Assembly (NCBI RefSeq): GCF_038443385.1
Contig: NZ_CP151726.1
Span: forward strand, 1,364,001 to 1,428,000
Source: Stieleria varia
GTDB lineage: Bacteria; Planctomycetota; Planctomycetia; Pirellulales; Pirellulaceae
Direction: 5' to 3'
DNA length: 64,000 nt
Under the pieces are notes generated by a model. The model had not been told where the DNA came from and did not search any database. It saw nothing but the letters and a program-made list of their open reading frames with translations. The position numbers and the translations under genes are program-made. Positions 54,664-64,000 of the stretch are shown piece by piece (position 1 is the stretch's first letter; each line of letters opens with the position of its first letter).

Positions 54664-54818
54664 ACCGGCCTCGTGCCGGTGGTGAATCCGACTGACTGGC
54701 TACGACACCGCAGGCCAATCGCAACCCATCTCCCCACTGGCCTCGTGCCAGTGGTAAAGGGACGAACGCGACTTGAGATGGCCAGTGATCGTCCTTGCTA
54801 CCACCGGCACGAGGCCGG
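54664..54818. repeat. Palindromic REP-like repeats, three copies, inside the intron remnant
   Basis: ACCGGCCTCGTGCCGGTGGT (54664-54683), ACTGGCCTCGTGCCAGTGGT (54736-54755) and the inverted ACCACCGGCACGAGGCCGG (54800-54818). Each is self-complementary around CTCGTG. Copies 1 and 2 differ by compensating changes (CCGG..CCGG against CTGG..CCAG), which keep the stem. Confidence 0.8.
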
Positions 54819-55581
54819 AGGGGAGCCAAGCGAATCGACTGCTTCTTTGTAGCTCATCTGTCTTGCTTCCACCGGGTCAAGCCCGGATGGAGAGCGAGGA
54901 AGCATCAGAGTTCATCGGTGGTTCGTTCCTTGTCTTGTGACGTTCAGGCCTTTGTGTCGCCGTTGGACTCGGCGGATCACTCCTATGCCTTCTGCTGCCG
55001 ACTTCGATCGTGGGTTCGTGTTACCACGGCCCACCCCGCGTTGGAGCAAGCTCTAGTAGCGGGCGCAGGATGAAGCCCTCCCCAAATAAGGGACGTTTCA
55101 AGACGCGACGGTCTTGAAACACGTGATCGATCCCCACCCAAGCTCCCCATCTACCTCCACCAACTTTTCCGGTTCGGTTTCGCTGTCAGCAGCCAGCGGA
55201 TTTTTGGGAATCGCACAGCGATGGGCATGCAGTGTCGGTCTCTATAGGGTTTCTGTTCCGTGCTACTGCAAGCTCCGCGCGGACCTGATGGGTCTTGGCG
55301 TGAATGCGTCTGGAAACGAATTGCGTTGAACCATGCCCGAATCGGCGGGACTGACCCTATGACCCGGACGGTTCTCGGCGGCTATCCAGCTTGACGCTCA
55401 CATTCGCAGGCTTCCTCCCCACGGTTTGTCACCTTGTGCGCAGTTGCCGGGCATCTTCGAGACAGGGCCTCGTACTTACTTCGTTGGGATCTACATTTGG
55501 TATACTGTCTCCTACTGGAAGTAACCGGAACTAAGTACAGGGGACTTTCACCCCACAAGATCACGCCCATGTTGGGCGTAC

Positions 55582-55662
55582 TGCACGGGAGTGGCGGTGG
55601 TGACCGTTTTGGAAGTGGTTGAATCGTTCGCCGCCGCCCGCTGAACCGTAACGTTATCTGCC
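55582..55662 (+). other. attC1, 3' half
   Basis: Begins TGCACGGGAGTGGCGG, like TGCACACGGAG of attC2, then a loop, then CGCCGCCGCCCGCTGAAC and the right core GTTATCTG (55653-55660), complementary to the CAGATAAC left core. GGCGG pairs with CCGCC. The cassette 2 start codon follows six bases after the site. Confidence 0.7.
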
Positions 55663-55668
55663 TCAAGC

Positions 55669-56238
55669 ATGTTCAATATCGACGTTGAGTTCATCCAGAA
55701 GCTTAAGGATCATGGCTACGACCTGTGGACGATTTCCCAGTGGGAGAACTGGCTGCAATTGTCACCGCAACTGCCAGGCGCATTGCAACAGATTCGTAAT
55801 GCATTTGATGATGTGAAGCTTGGTGATGGCGTTGGCATCCTCGAAGCGAACGGACTGGATGACTATGCCGGTGACAGCGAACTTGCTCGGTTACGCAAAC
55901 TTGACGAACGAAATGATTGGCGAAATCTCGACGCTGAACTTTTGGATCGGTATCATGCGACGCCTTCATTTTTCGATGCTCGCGGATTTGTTTTTCATCT
56001 TCCGGCGTTCTTGCTCGCGGAACTCGATGACAAACATGAGTATGGATTCATTGATCGAATCGTCGAAAAACGCCCTCCGTCAGGTAGCTGGATAGATTTA
56101 CTAACAACCCAACAAGCGGCGGCATTGGTCTCTGTGCTGTCGCTGGTGAAACAACATCCCGACTATTACAATGACACGAAGAAATTCGACCATGCAATCG
56201 AACGTTTCAACCGAATTGCCGCTGCAAACGGCAGATAA
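55669..56238 (+). CDS. Hypothetical protein, integron cassette 2 (DUF6714-like)
   Basis: 189 residues, no signal peptide. Segment SFFDARGFVFHLPAFLLAEL resembles the DARGMxFHLPAFL core of DUF6714-type proteins; the C-terminal half is helical (LLTTQQAAALVSVLSLVKQH). The ATG at 55669 begins just after attC1, and the TAA at 56236-56238 lies inside the left core of attC2 (GCAGATAACAA). This tight fit between ORF and recombination sites is the hallmark of a gene cassette. Biochemical role unknown. Confidence 0.8.
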   Translation: MFNIDVEFIQKLKDHGYDLWTISQWENWLQLSPQLPGALQQIRNAFDDVKLGDGVGILEANGLDDYAGDSELARLRKLDERNDWRNLDAELLDRYHATPSFFDARGFVFHLPAFLLAELDDKHEYGFIDRIVEKRPPSGSWIDLLTTQQAAALVSVLSLVKQHPDYYNDTKKFDHAIERFNRIAAANGR

Positions 56239-56323
56239 CAATGGGTTGCACACGGAGCCGAGGGTCGCGCGGGTTTCAATGTTCAGTTTGTTCGCCGCGG
56301 CCCAGTGAACCCTGCCGTTCTGC
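56232..56323 (+). other. attC2, integron cassette recombination site
   Basis: A 92-bp imperfect palindrome. Left core CAGATAACAA (56232-), left inner box GGGTTGCAC (56243-56251), right inner box GTGAACCC (56305-56312) and right core GTTCTG (56317-56322). GGGTTGCAC pairs with GTGAACCC leaving one unpaired G, the extrahelical base typical of attC hairpins. The centre also contains CGCGG elements that can pair. This is the reference for recognising the split attC1. Confidence 0.75.
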
Positions 56324-56332
56324 AATTAAGCG

Positions 56333-56548
56333 ATGTCCCGAATTGCCATTCGTGCCGCCCACCAAGCTTCCATCGCCGCTCGTGTCATCCCGCCGTCATC
56401 TGAATTCGGGACAAGAGGCCGCCACGCTGCAGGCCACTGCAAGGCTCTTCTTGGGTGTCTCAGTCGGTACCTCAGGCATCGAGAGCGGCAGCAAACTAAT
56501 CCTGCTAGATTGGTGCGTGGTACAAAACGCTTACGGGCCCAGTATTGA
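56333..56548 (+). CDS. Possible third cassette ORF (hypothetical)
   Basis: 71 residues starting nine bases after attC2 (MSRIAIRAAHQASIAARVIP). The sequence is Arg- and Ala-rich without a recognised family, and no attC follows its stop codon. Position alone suggests a cassette; composition could equally be a non-coding frame or a truncated gene. Confidence 0.25.
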   Translation: MSRIAIRAAHQASIAARVIPPSSEFGTRGRHAAGHCKALLGCLSRYLRHRERQQTNPARLVRGTKRLRAQY

Positions 56549-56972
56549 GTGTTGCAGAGGCAGTCTAAGAACGGTGATCCAAGTCAGTCGTTGAAGCCCT
56601 GGACTTTCTGGTGCGAGACAGGCAGACAGGTAGTGAGGATGAATTGTCTGCAGGTGGTGTGTGCGGCCGTGAACGGCAACAGCTCCGAACTTTGGCACCT
56701 TTTGGTCCCAATCAGGTGACCACAGTGCCCAAGGTTTGTGCGTGACCCAAGCGAATCAAGTGGAACAACGTCGATTGGTTTTGATCGCGACTTCTGGCTG
56801 GCCAGATCGACTTGAAACCCATCGTTAGGGCATACTTTGCATGACAGCATCCGCCCATTGCAATTCTGCCACACTAGACATCAGCTGGTGTCTTCCCGAA
56901 TCCACGCGGCCAGAGGTGAAGTAGCGGCGTACCGTATTCCATCATGCACAGCATGACCTACGGTTGCTGGGG
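56549..56972. other. Intergenic region, no gene recognised
   Basis: 424 bp between the last cassette-like ORF and the stop codon of the oxidoreductase gene. A minus-strand frame (56584-56874) has no family-like sequence. No attC or integrase pieces are seen here, so the right edge of the integron is taken as lying in this gap. Confidence 0.5.
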
Positions 56973-59180
<2,208 letters not shown>

Positions 59181-59479
59181 TCCCGTTTCTGATGCCCGGC
59201 ACTGAGAGCATAGGCCCCGAGTGTTCCCGCCTGCCCATTGGGCTGCCAGCATTCTAACCTCAATGCACGCTCCACCGCTGCCGTCAGCCTTTGAACAATC
59301 GTCAATCTTTGCCTGACCCTGCCCAGGTGATCGACTCTGAAATCCGTTCGATTTGGAACCGCAAGCCGCCGAAACCAATGGGTGTGTTCTCATTCGTTGC
59401 CGGATTTGCGTCCAAACGTCGTGACGCTGACGAATGGTCGCACCATTCACGTTCCCTACGCTCGTCAGGTGATCGGCCC

Positions 59480-60151
59480 ATGTCTTTGCTGAAACTCTGG
59501 AATTCGATTCGGTCGGTAGCAACGGGTTCGGCGGCGACGGGCGAAACTGCGGACATCGAGGCTGGTAAGCCCAAGGTAGCCGACAAGACCGTAGACCAAG
59601 CGGTTGCGGGTCGCGTGCCTGCTGCCGCGCGCCCCGATCCAGCGACGGCAGCCGCGGTCAAGGTCCCAGCGGCCAAACCGGTTAAATCTGGATTGCTCTC
59701 TGGCGTACTGCGTAGTTGCCCCCATGCAGGTCTGACCAAGCAATTCAAAGGGTTGTCCGTCAATACTGTGCTGGAGGTGGGTGTCGGTGACGGAACACGG
59801 GCCATCGCCATCCTGCAGTCGCTTTTGAAGGCAAACCCGGACGCCAAGATTCACTACATCGCCGTCGATCAATTCGAGATGAATGGCGGCATCGAATTGC
59901 GCGCCTTTCACAAACAGCTCCGCGGCATTTCGTCCCTGGTCAACCTGCTCCCAATGCCCACACGGGCGGGATTGGATCGCGTGGCTCGCACGTACGGTCA
60001 AGTCGACTTGTTGATCTGGAATGATCCCGAAGTCAACGTTTTGAGCGCACCGTTGGACCGAATCTGCAAAGCAAGCGGAAGCGTCTTTCTACAGACCGAT
60101 GGAAAATGGTCCAAGATGTCGACCGCCGCCAACGCGACAAAAGCGGCTTAG
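59480..60151 (+). CDS. Hypothetical protein with methyltransferase-like Rossmann motif
   Basis: 223 residues from the ATG at 59480 (MSLLKLWNSIRSVATGSAAT). An Ala/Pro/Lys-rich N-terminal stretch is followed at residue ~95 by FKGLSVNTVLEVGVGDGTRA, which resembles SAM-binding motif I (VLEVGxGxG), and IHYIAVDQFEMNGGIELRAF, like motif II. QVDLLIWNDPEVNVL could be motif IV. No specific methyltransferase family is recognised and substrate is unknown. It is divergent from the FdhF-like gene by 299 bp. Confidence 0.7.
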   Translation: MSLLKLWNSIRSVATGSAATGETADIEAGKPKVADKTVDQAVAGRVPAAARPDPATAAAVKVPAAKPVKSGLLSGVLRSCPHAGLTKQFKGLSVNTVLEVGVGDGTRAIAILQSLLKANPDAKIHYIAVDQFEMNGGIELRAFHKQLRGISSLVNLLPMPTRAGLDRVARTYGQVDLLIWNDPEVNVLSAPLDRICKASGSVFLQTDGKWSKMSTAANATKAA

Positions 60152-60187
60152 GAACAACGATCCAATCACTAACGCACTTGGTAGTTC

Positions 60188-60238
60188 GATTCGCCAGAAT
60201 TCCTTTCGCATGAAATTTCTGGCGAAGTCCACTACGCC
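60188..60238. repeat. Small palindromic repeat, copy B
   Basis: GATTCGCCAGAATTCC, a short loop, then GAAATTTCTGGCGAA and GTCCACTACGCC. It folds through TTCGCCAGAA/TTCTGGCGAA. It matches the reverse complement of 19658-19707, including the trailing CCACTACGC. Confidence 0.8.
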
Positions 60239-60575
60239 ATTTATTAAGGAAACACTCCTCAGCGGTCGAGCCTATTGCACTGCCCGGTGCCTTACGGCCC
60301 TCGGCTCACCCTTGCGTTCCAAATTTGACTCGATCAGCGAGCCGCCAATCGCCTTGCCGATCACCATTGTGGGACGCAATCAAACGCGAATGGCTCTGTA
60401 GCCGATCATTCAGCCACGAAATCCTGCTTGTTCTGATCCGCTGAATCTGCCTATTTTAGCGGTTGTCTGGTTTAGCGAAGGTATCGTCGAATGCTTGGCA
60501 ATCGCCCTCAATCTTGACTCCCATTCGCGAGCTAGGGTTAGGTGCATTTCGCGATACAGGGACGCAGGCTCAATT

Positions 60576-60629
60576 GAGCCAGAGCTATTCGAGCCAGAGC
60601 TATTCGAGCCAGAGCCACTGGAGCCAGGT
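60576..60629. repeat. 15-bp tandem repeat at the glmS 5' end
   Basis: GAGCCAGAGCTATTC twice, then GAGCCAGAGCCACTG and a partial GAGCCAGGTTAT, ending just before the glmS ATG. The AGG eight bases upstream of the ATG, the likely ribosome-binding site, belongs to the last repeat unit. Confidence 0.85.
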
Positions 60630-60632
60630 TAT

Positions 60633-62504
60633 ATGTGTGGAATCGTTGGATACGTCGGACCCAAAAACTCCGCTGAGTTCTTGCTCACCGGACTTCGTCG
60701 ACTGGAGTATCGCGGGTACGACAGCGCCGGCGTGGCCACGCAAATCGGGGGCGAGTTTCAGATCACTCGATCGGTCGGGCGAATCGACGCATTGGCGCAA
60801 CGCCTGCAAGAAAAACACGCCAGACAACAAATCATTGACGGACCCACGGGCATCGGGCACACGCGTTGGGCGACGCACGGTCCGGCGACCGAAGAAAACG
60901 CGCACCCTCATTTGGGCGGCGATGGCGAAGTCGTCTTGGTCCACAACGGTGTAATCGAGAACTTTCAAGTTCTCAAGGACGAGCTCATCGCCAAAGGTTA
61001 CGAATTCAAGTCTGCCACGGACAGCGAGGTGATCGCACACCTGATCGCCGAGGGCCTCAAGCTAACTCCCGAAGATCCCGAACAGCTCAACATGCGGTAC
61101 GTCACCGCCGTTCAATGGGCGATCAATCAACTGCGTGGCACCTACGGCTTGGCCATCGCTTTTCGCGAGCGTCCCAACATGCTGATCGCCGCACGTTTCG
61201 GCAGCCCACTGGTGATCGGCGTCGGACGCGGAGAGTACTTCATCGCCAGCGATGCGTCTCCTTTGGCGGGCAGCACCGATCGAATCGTCTACATGGCCGA
61301 TCATCAGTTGGCCGTGCTGACCCCAGAAGGCTTCTCCGTTCTGCATCGCGACCAAGGAAAGATTCGAGTCGACGTTCGACCACTGGAGGTCAGCGACGAC
61401 AACGTCGAGCTGGGTGGCTATGAACACTACATGCTCAAGGAAATCCACGAGCAACCCGAAGCCCTCCGCAATGCGATGCGTGGTCGACTGGACGAAGAAA
61501 ACGCGACCGCCGTTTTTGGCGGGCTGAACCTGACGCCTCAACAACTGCGTGGCATCGAACGCATCACGTTGACTGGTTGCGGAACCAGTTGGCACAGCGC
61601 GCTTGTTGGCGAATATTTGATCGAGGAACTCGCGCGTATCCCGGTCGAAGTCCAGTACGCCAGCGAATTGCGATATCGCAACCCGCCGATCGAAAACAAC
61701 ACGCTCGTATTTGGTATCACACAAAGCGGTGAAACGGCCGACACGCTGGCCGCGCTTCGCGAGACCAAACGCAAAGGCCACCGAACGCTAGCGATCTGCA
61801 ACGTCGTGGGCAGTTCGATCGCGCAAGCCGCCGACGGAGGCGTTTACTTGCACGCCGGTCCGGAAATCGGCGTCGCCAGCACCAAGGCCTACACGTCCCA
61901 GTGCTGCGTGCTGACGATGCTGGCCTTGTACTTCGGCCGCATGCGTCACATGAGTTTTGAACGCGGACAGGAAATCATCGAAGAGCTGCATCGGTTGCCC
62001 GGTGCGGTCCAGCAGGCCCTCAGTTGCGATCTCCAAGTTCGCGACGTCGCGGCAAAGTACAAGGACGCGACCAACGTCCTGTATCTCGGTCGACAGTTCA
62101 ATTTCCCCACGGCGCTGGAAGGCGCACTGAAGCTCAAGGAAATCAGCTACATCCATGCCGAAGGCTACCCGGCGGCGGAAATGAAACACGGCCCGATCGC
62201 GTTGGTGGACAAAGCCACACCCAGTGTGTTCATCATCCCCCACGGAACGACTTATGACAAAGTCATGGCGAACATGGAAGAAGTCCGTGCGCGGGGAGGC
62301 CCGATCATCGCCATCGCCAGCCATGACGATCCCCAAGTCGACTCGGTCGCCGACGATGTGATCCGAATTCCCCGTGTTCCCGAATTCTTGCAGCCGATTG
62401 TGTCCGTGATCCCTCTGCAGTTGCTGTCATACCACGTCGCCCTGCTTCGGGGTTGTGACGTGGACAAACCGAGAAACTTGGCCAAAAGTGTGACTGTCGA
62501 ATGA
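60633..62504 (+). CDS. glmS: Glutamine-fructose-6-phosphate aminotransferase GlmS
   Basis: 623 residues from the ATG at 60633. This start is required because Cys2 must become the N-terminal nucleophile (MCGIVGYVG); the frame is open upstream through tandem repeats. Glutaminase domain ~1-235 (RRLEYRGYDSAGVA, GHTRWATHGPATEENAHPH), then two SIS sugar-isomerase domains (ITLTGCGTSWHSALVGEYLI, FGITQSGETADTLAALRETK, YPAAEMKHGPIALVD) and the C-terminal tail DKPRNLAKSVTVE. It makes glucosamine-6-phosphate, the first step to UDP-GlcNAc. Confidence 0.97.
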   Translation: MCGIVGYVGPKNSAEFLLTGLRRLEYRGYDSAGVATQIGGEFQITRSVGRIDALAQRLQEKHARQQIIDGPTGIGHTRWATHGPATEENAHPHLGGDGEVVLVHNGVIENFQVLKDELIAKGYEFKSATDSEVIAHLIAEGLKLTPEDPEQLNMRYVTAVQWAINQLRGTYGLAIAFRERPNMLIAARFGSPLVIGVGRGEYFIASDASPLAGSTDRIVYMADHQLAVLTPEGFSVLHRDQGKIRVDVRPLEVSDDNVELGGYEHYMLKEIHEQPEALRNAMRGRLDEENATAVFGGLNLTPQQLRGIERITLTGCGTSWHSALVGEYLIEELARIPVEVQYASELRYRNPPIENNTLVFGITQSGETADTLAALRETKRKGHRTLAICNVVGSSIAQAADGGVYLHAGPEIGVASTKAYTSQCCVLTMLALYFGRMRHMSFERGQEIIEELHRLPGAVQQALSCDLQVRDVAAKYKDATNVLYLGRQFNFPTALEGALKLKEISYIHAEGYPAAEMKHGPIALVDKATPSVFIIPHGTTYDKVMANMEEVRARGGPIIAIASHDDPQVDSVADDVIRIPRVPEFLQPIVSVIPLQLLSYHVALLRGCDVDKPRNLAKSVTVE

Positions 62505-62615
62505 CCCTCACTCTTGCCGATCATGTTCAGTGGACTATCTATTGAGTTCACCCCCACGGAATCGCCCCGCTGCGTCGGGCTTTGCCAGCATGCTTTTTGA
62601 CTCCGGAGAGATCCA

Positions 62616-62819
62616 ATGAAAACCACCGGACTGACCTATAACTCACGAAAAGCCCTGATGAACAACATCGGGGAAGCCGCCGGAACGGAGATCGCCAACT
62701 TGATTTCCCAGATGGCCGCCGAGATCGAAGAATTGCGACGCACCAAGGTCAGCGTCACTCGAATCGTCCCGGGCAACGAAGATCGGTACCGCGAAGAGTA
62801 CGTGGAAGAGCCCGTTTGA
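62616..62819 (+). CDS. Small hypothetical protein
   Basis: 67 residues, ATG at 62616 with a good ribosome-binding site (GGAGAG). The sequence has a helical middle (GTEIANLISQMAAEIEELRR) and an acidic tail (EDRYREEYVEEPV). It stands between glmS and leuC on the same strand. Family not recognised; coding quality (start, spacing, composition) looks genuine. Confidence 0.65.
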   Translation: MKTTGLTYNSRKALMNNIGEAAGTEIANLISQMAAEIEELRRTKVSVTRIVPGNEDRYREEYVEEPV

Positions 62820-62993
62820 TTTCCGCTAAAACACGTCGAATCGACATGAACTGGCGGTGAACCTGGCATGGATCGAGGGTGTCTGAGCTACTTTCAGGCC
62901 CTCTGTTTCTGACGTCGCGCCGTTGACATTTTCGTCTCCACAGTTGACAGTGGCGGCGGAAATTTCTCCCCAGCGACCCTCATTCAAACACTC

Positions 62994-64000
62994 ATGTCCG
63001 ACGCCAATTCGTCCGCCCCGCGGACTTTGCTTGATAAAATCTGGGACCAGCACGTCGTCCACGCCCCCGAATCAGGGCCAGCGATCCTGTACATCGATCT
63101 GCACTTGGTCCACGAAGTCACCAGTCCCCAAGCCTTTGAGGGCCTGCGTCTGGCCGGTCGGCCCGTCCGTCGACCCGAGCGAACGCTCGCCACCCCCGAC
63201 CACAACGTCCCCACGACCGACCGCAGTCTGCCGATCGCGGACCCGATCAGCAAAAAACAGATCGAAACCCTGCGGGCCAACTGCCAGGAATTCGGCGTCC
63301 AGCTCTATGACATCGGCGACGTCCGCCAAGGAATCGTGCACGTCATCGGCCCGGAAAATGGTTTCACCCAACCGGGCATGACGATCGTTTGCGGCGACTC
63401 CCACACCGCGACCCACGGCGCTTTCGGTGCGTTGGCCTTCGGCATCGGGACCAGCGAAGTCGAACACGTGCTGGCGACGCAAACGTTGCTGCAGTTCAAA
63501 CCCAAGACCTTTGAACTTCGTGTCGACGGCGAATTGCCACGCGGCGTGACGGCCAAGGACATGATCCTGTACTTGATCGGCCAAATCGGAACCGCCGGCG
63601 GAACGGGTTACGTGCTGGAGTACACCGGAGAGTGCGTTCGCGCACTGTCCATGGAAGAACGCATGACGGTGTGCAACATGTCGATCGAAGCGGGCGCGCG
63701 AGCCGGTATGATCGCCCCCGATCAAACCACCTTTGACTACTTGCGTGGCCTGCCCGAGTCGCCCAGCGATTTCGATGCGGCGGTCGAGCGTTGGCGGTTG
63801 CTCAACACCGATGCCGGCGCGACCTACGATCGCTCGTTGGTTTTCCAAGGCAGCGATATCGAACCCCAAGTGACCTGGGGCACCAACCCCGGCCAAGTCA
63901 TCGGCGTCACGGCGGCAACGCCCGATCCGAGCGACTTCGACGACGCGACCGATCAAAAGACCACCAGTGATGCGTTGGCCTACATGGGTCTGAATGCAAA
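62994..64000 (+). CDS. leuC: 3-isopropylmalate dehydratase large subunit LeuC (partial, runs off window)
   Basis: An open frame from ATG 62994 to the window end (335 codons shown). It starts [20 protein letters not shown] and continues with [20 protein letters not shown], the aconitase-family [36 protein letters not shown] and [20 protein letters not shown]. The family's first cluster cysteine lies in [11 protein letters not shown]; the other cluster ligands lie beyond the window. It isomerises 2- to 3-isopropylmalate in leucine synthesis together with LeuD. Confidence 0.96.
   Translation, partial: MSDANSSAPRTLLDKIWDQHVVHAPESGPAILYIDLHLVHEVTSPQAFEGLRLAGRPVRRPERTLATPDHNVPTTDRSLPIADPISKKQIETLRANCQEFGVQLYDIGDVRQGIVHVIGPENGFTQPGMTIVCGDSHTATHGAFGALAFGIGTSEVEHVLATQTLLQFKPKTFELRVDGELPRGVTAKDMILYLIGQIGTAGGTGYVLEYTGECVRALSMEERMTVCNMSIEAGARAGMIAPDQTTFDYLRGLPESPSDFDAAVERWRLLNTDAGATYDRSLVFQGSDIEPQVTWGTNPGQVIGVTAATPDPSDFDDATDQKTTSDALAYMGLNA

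Larger units (their letters stand above)
54325..55581 (-). mobile_element. Group II intron remnant inserted antisense in attC1
   Basis: On the minus strand the 5' end begins GTACGCCCAACATGGGCGTG and continues with the domain I text TTGTGGGGTGAAAGTCCCCT and, further in, ACAGAAACCCTATAG, all standard for bacterial group II introns. At the 3' end are domain V (GGGCGGACCCGCATGCTAGG then TGTTGTGAGAGGGG) and domain VI (GGGGTCCCGG-GTAA-CCGGGCCCC), finishing TATCTTGAT. At ~1.26 kb it is too short to hold a full intron-encoded protein; most of the reverse transcriptase is deleted. Position and orientation match group IIC-attC introns, which insert in the bottom strand of attC sites. Confidence 0.82.
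60152..60632. other. Intergenic region upstream of glmS
   Basis: 481 bp. It holds palindromic repeat copy B near its left end and a 15-bp tandem repeat at its right end; the middle shows no gene, and no glmS ribozyme core was recognised by eye. Confidence 0.5.

Noticed and set aside
56584..56874. 96-codon minus-strand ORF between the integron and the oxidoreductase
   Set aside because: No recognisable domain, start context or cassette boundary; composition fits non-coding DNA.
60152..60632. glmS ribozyme
   Set aside because: The conserved core was not found by eye; the region shows repeats instead.

Overview
The window looks like chromosomal DNA of a Rhodopirellula-type planctomycete. No ribosomal or tRNA gene is visible, so this rests on gene content: a DUF1559 protein tail, a BlaI/M56 regulator pair, a DUF1080 glycosyl-hydrolase-like protein, a Tad pilus set, large MMPL/RND proteins, a GspD-like protein without a pore domain, a eukaryote-like protein prenyltransferase beta-subunit homologue and a PTPMT1-like phosphatase.

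Region 1 (1-19.7 kb): a BlaI/M56 regulator pair and a fused GT2-PMT glycosyltransferase are followed by two heavy-metal efflux systems. The minus-strand system holds an outer-membrane factor, His-rich protein, membrane-fusion protein, RND pump and His-rich lipoprotein. The plus-strand system holds a Cys-rich protein, a TRASH/YHS-like lipoprotein, a CusB-like protein with three metal-binding domains and a CusA-like pump. Two inverted copies of a ~232-bp MITE-like palindromic element flank the 2-11 kb segment; the second copy splits the minus-strand efflux operon.

Region 2 (19.7-36.7 kb): mostly housekeeping and surface genes. These are the prenyltransferase-like protein, a thioredoxin-like protein, fabI, a sigma-54 activator, a bile-acid:sodium symporter family protein, a prolyl oligopeptidase, comEC, tadC-tadB-tadA, dprA and a dual-specificity phosphatase. 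The DNA-uptake genes comEC and dprA bracket the Tad genes.

Region 3 (36.7-52.5 kb): envelope genes. These are a TlpA-like thioredoxin, two MMPL exporters, the GspD-like N-domain protein, a four-haem cytochrome, a membrane-anchored pseudokinase, a PMT-family glycosyltransferase and a DUF1080 protein. A third, divergent MITE-like element fills the gap between two convergent stop codons near 47.5-47.8 kb.

Region 4 (52.5-57 kb) is the most notable part: a decaying chromosomal integron. An integron-type integrase pseudogene (minus strand) diverges from two gene cassettes, whose stop codons lie inside attC-like sites. The first attC is interrupted by an antisense group II intron remnant that still has its 5' end, domain V, domain VI and part of its reverse transcriptase. 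Removing 54325-55581 rejoins the site with exactly the same spacing as the second, intact attC.

Region 5 (57-64 kb): a FdhF/YdeP-type molybdopterin oxidoreductase, a methyltransferase-like protein, glmS, a small conserved-looking protein and the 5' part of leuC, which runs off the window.
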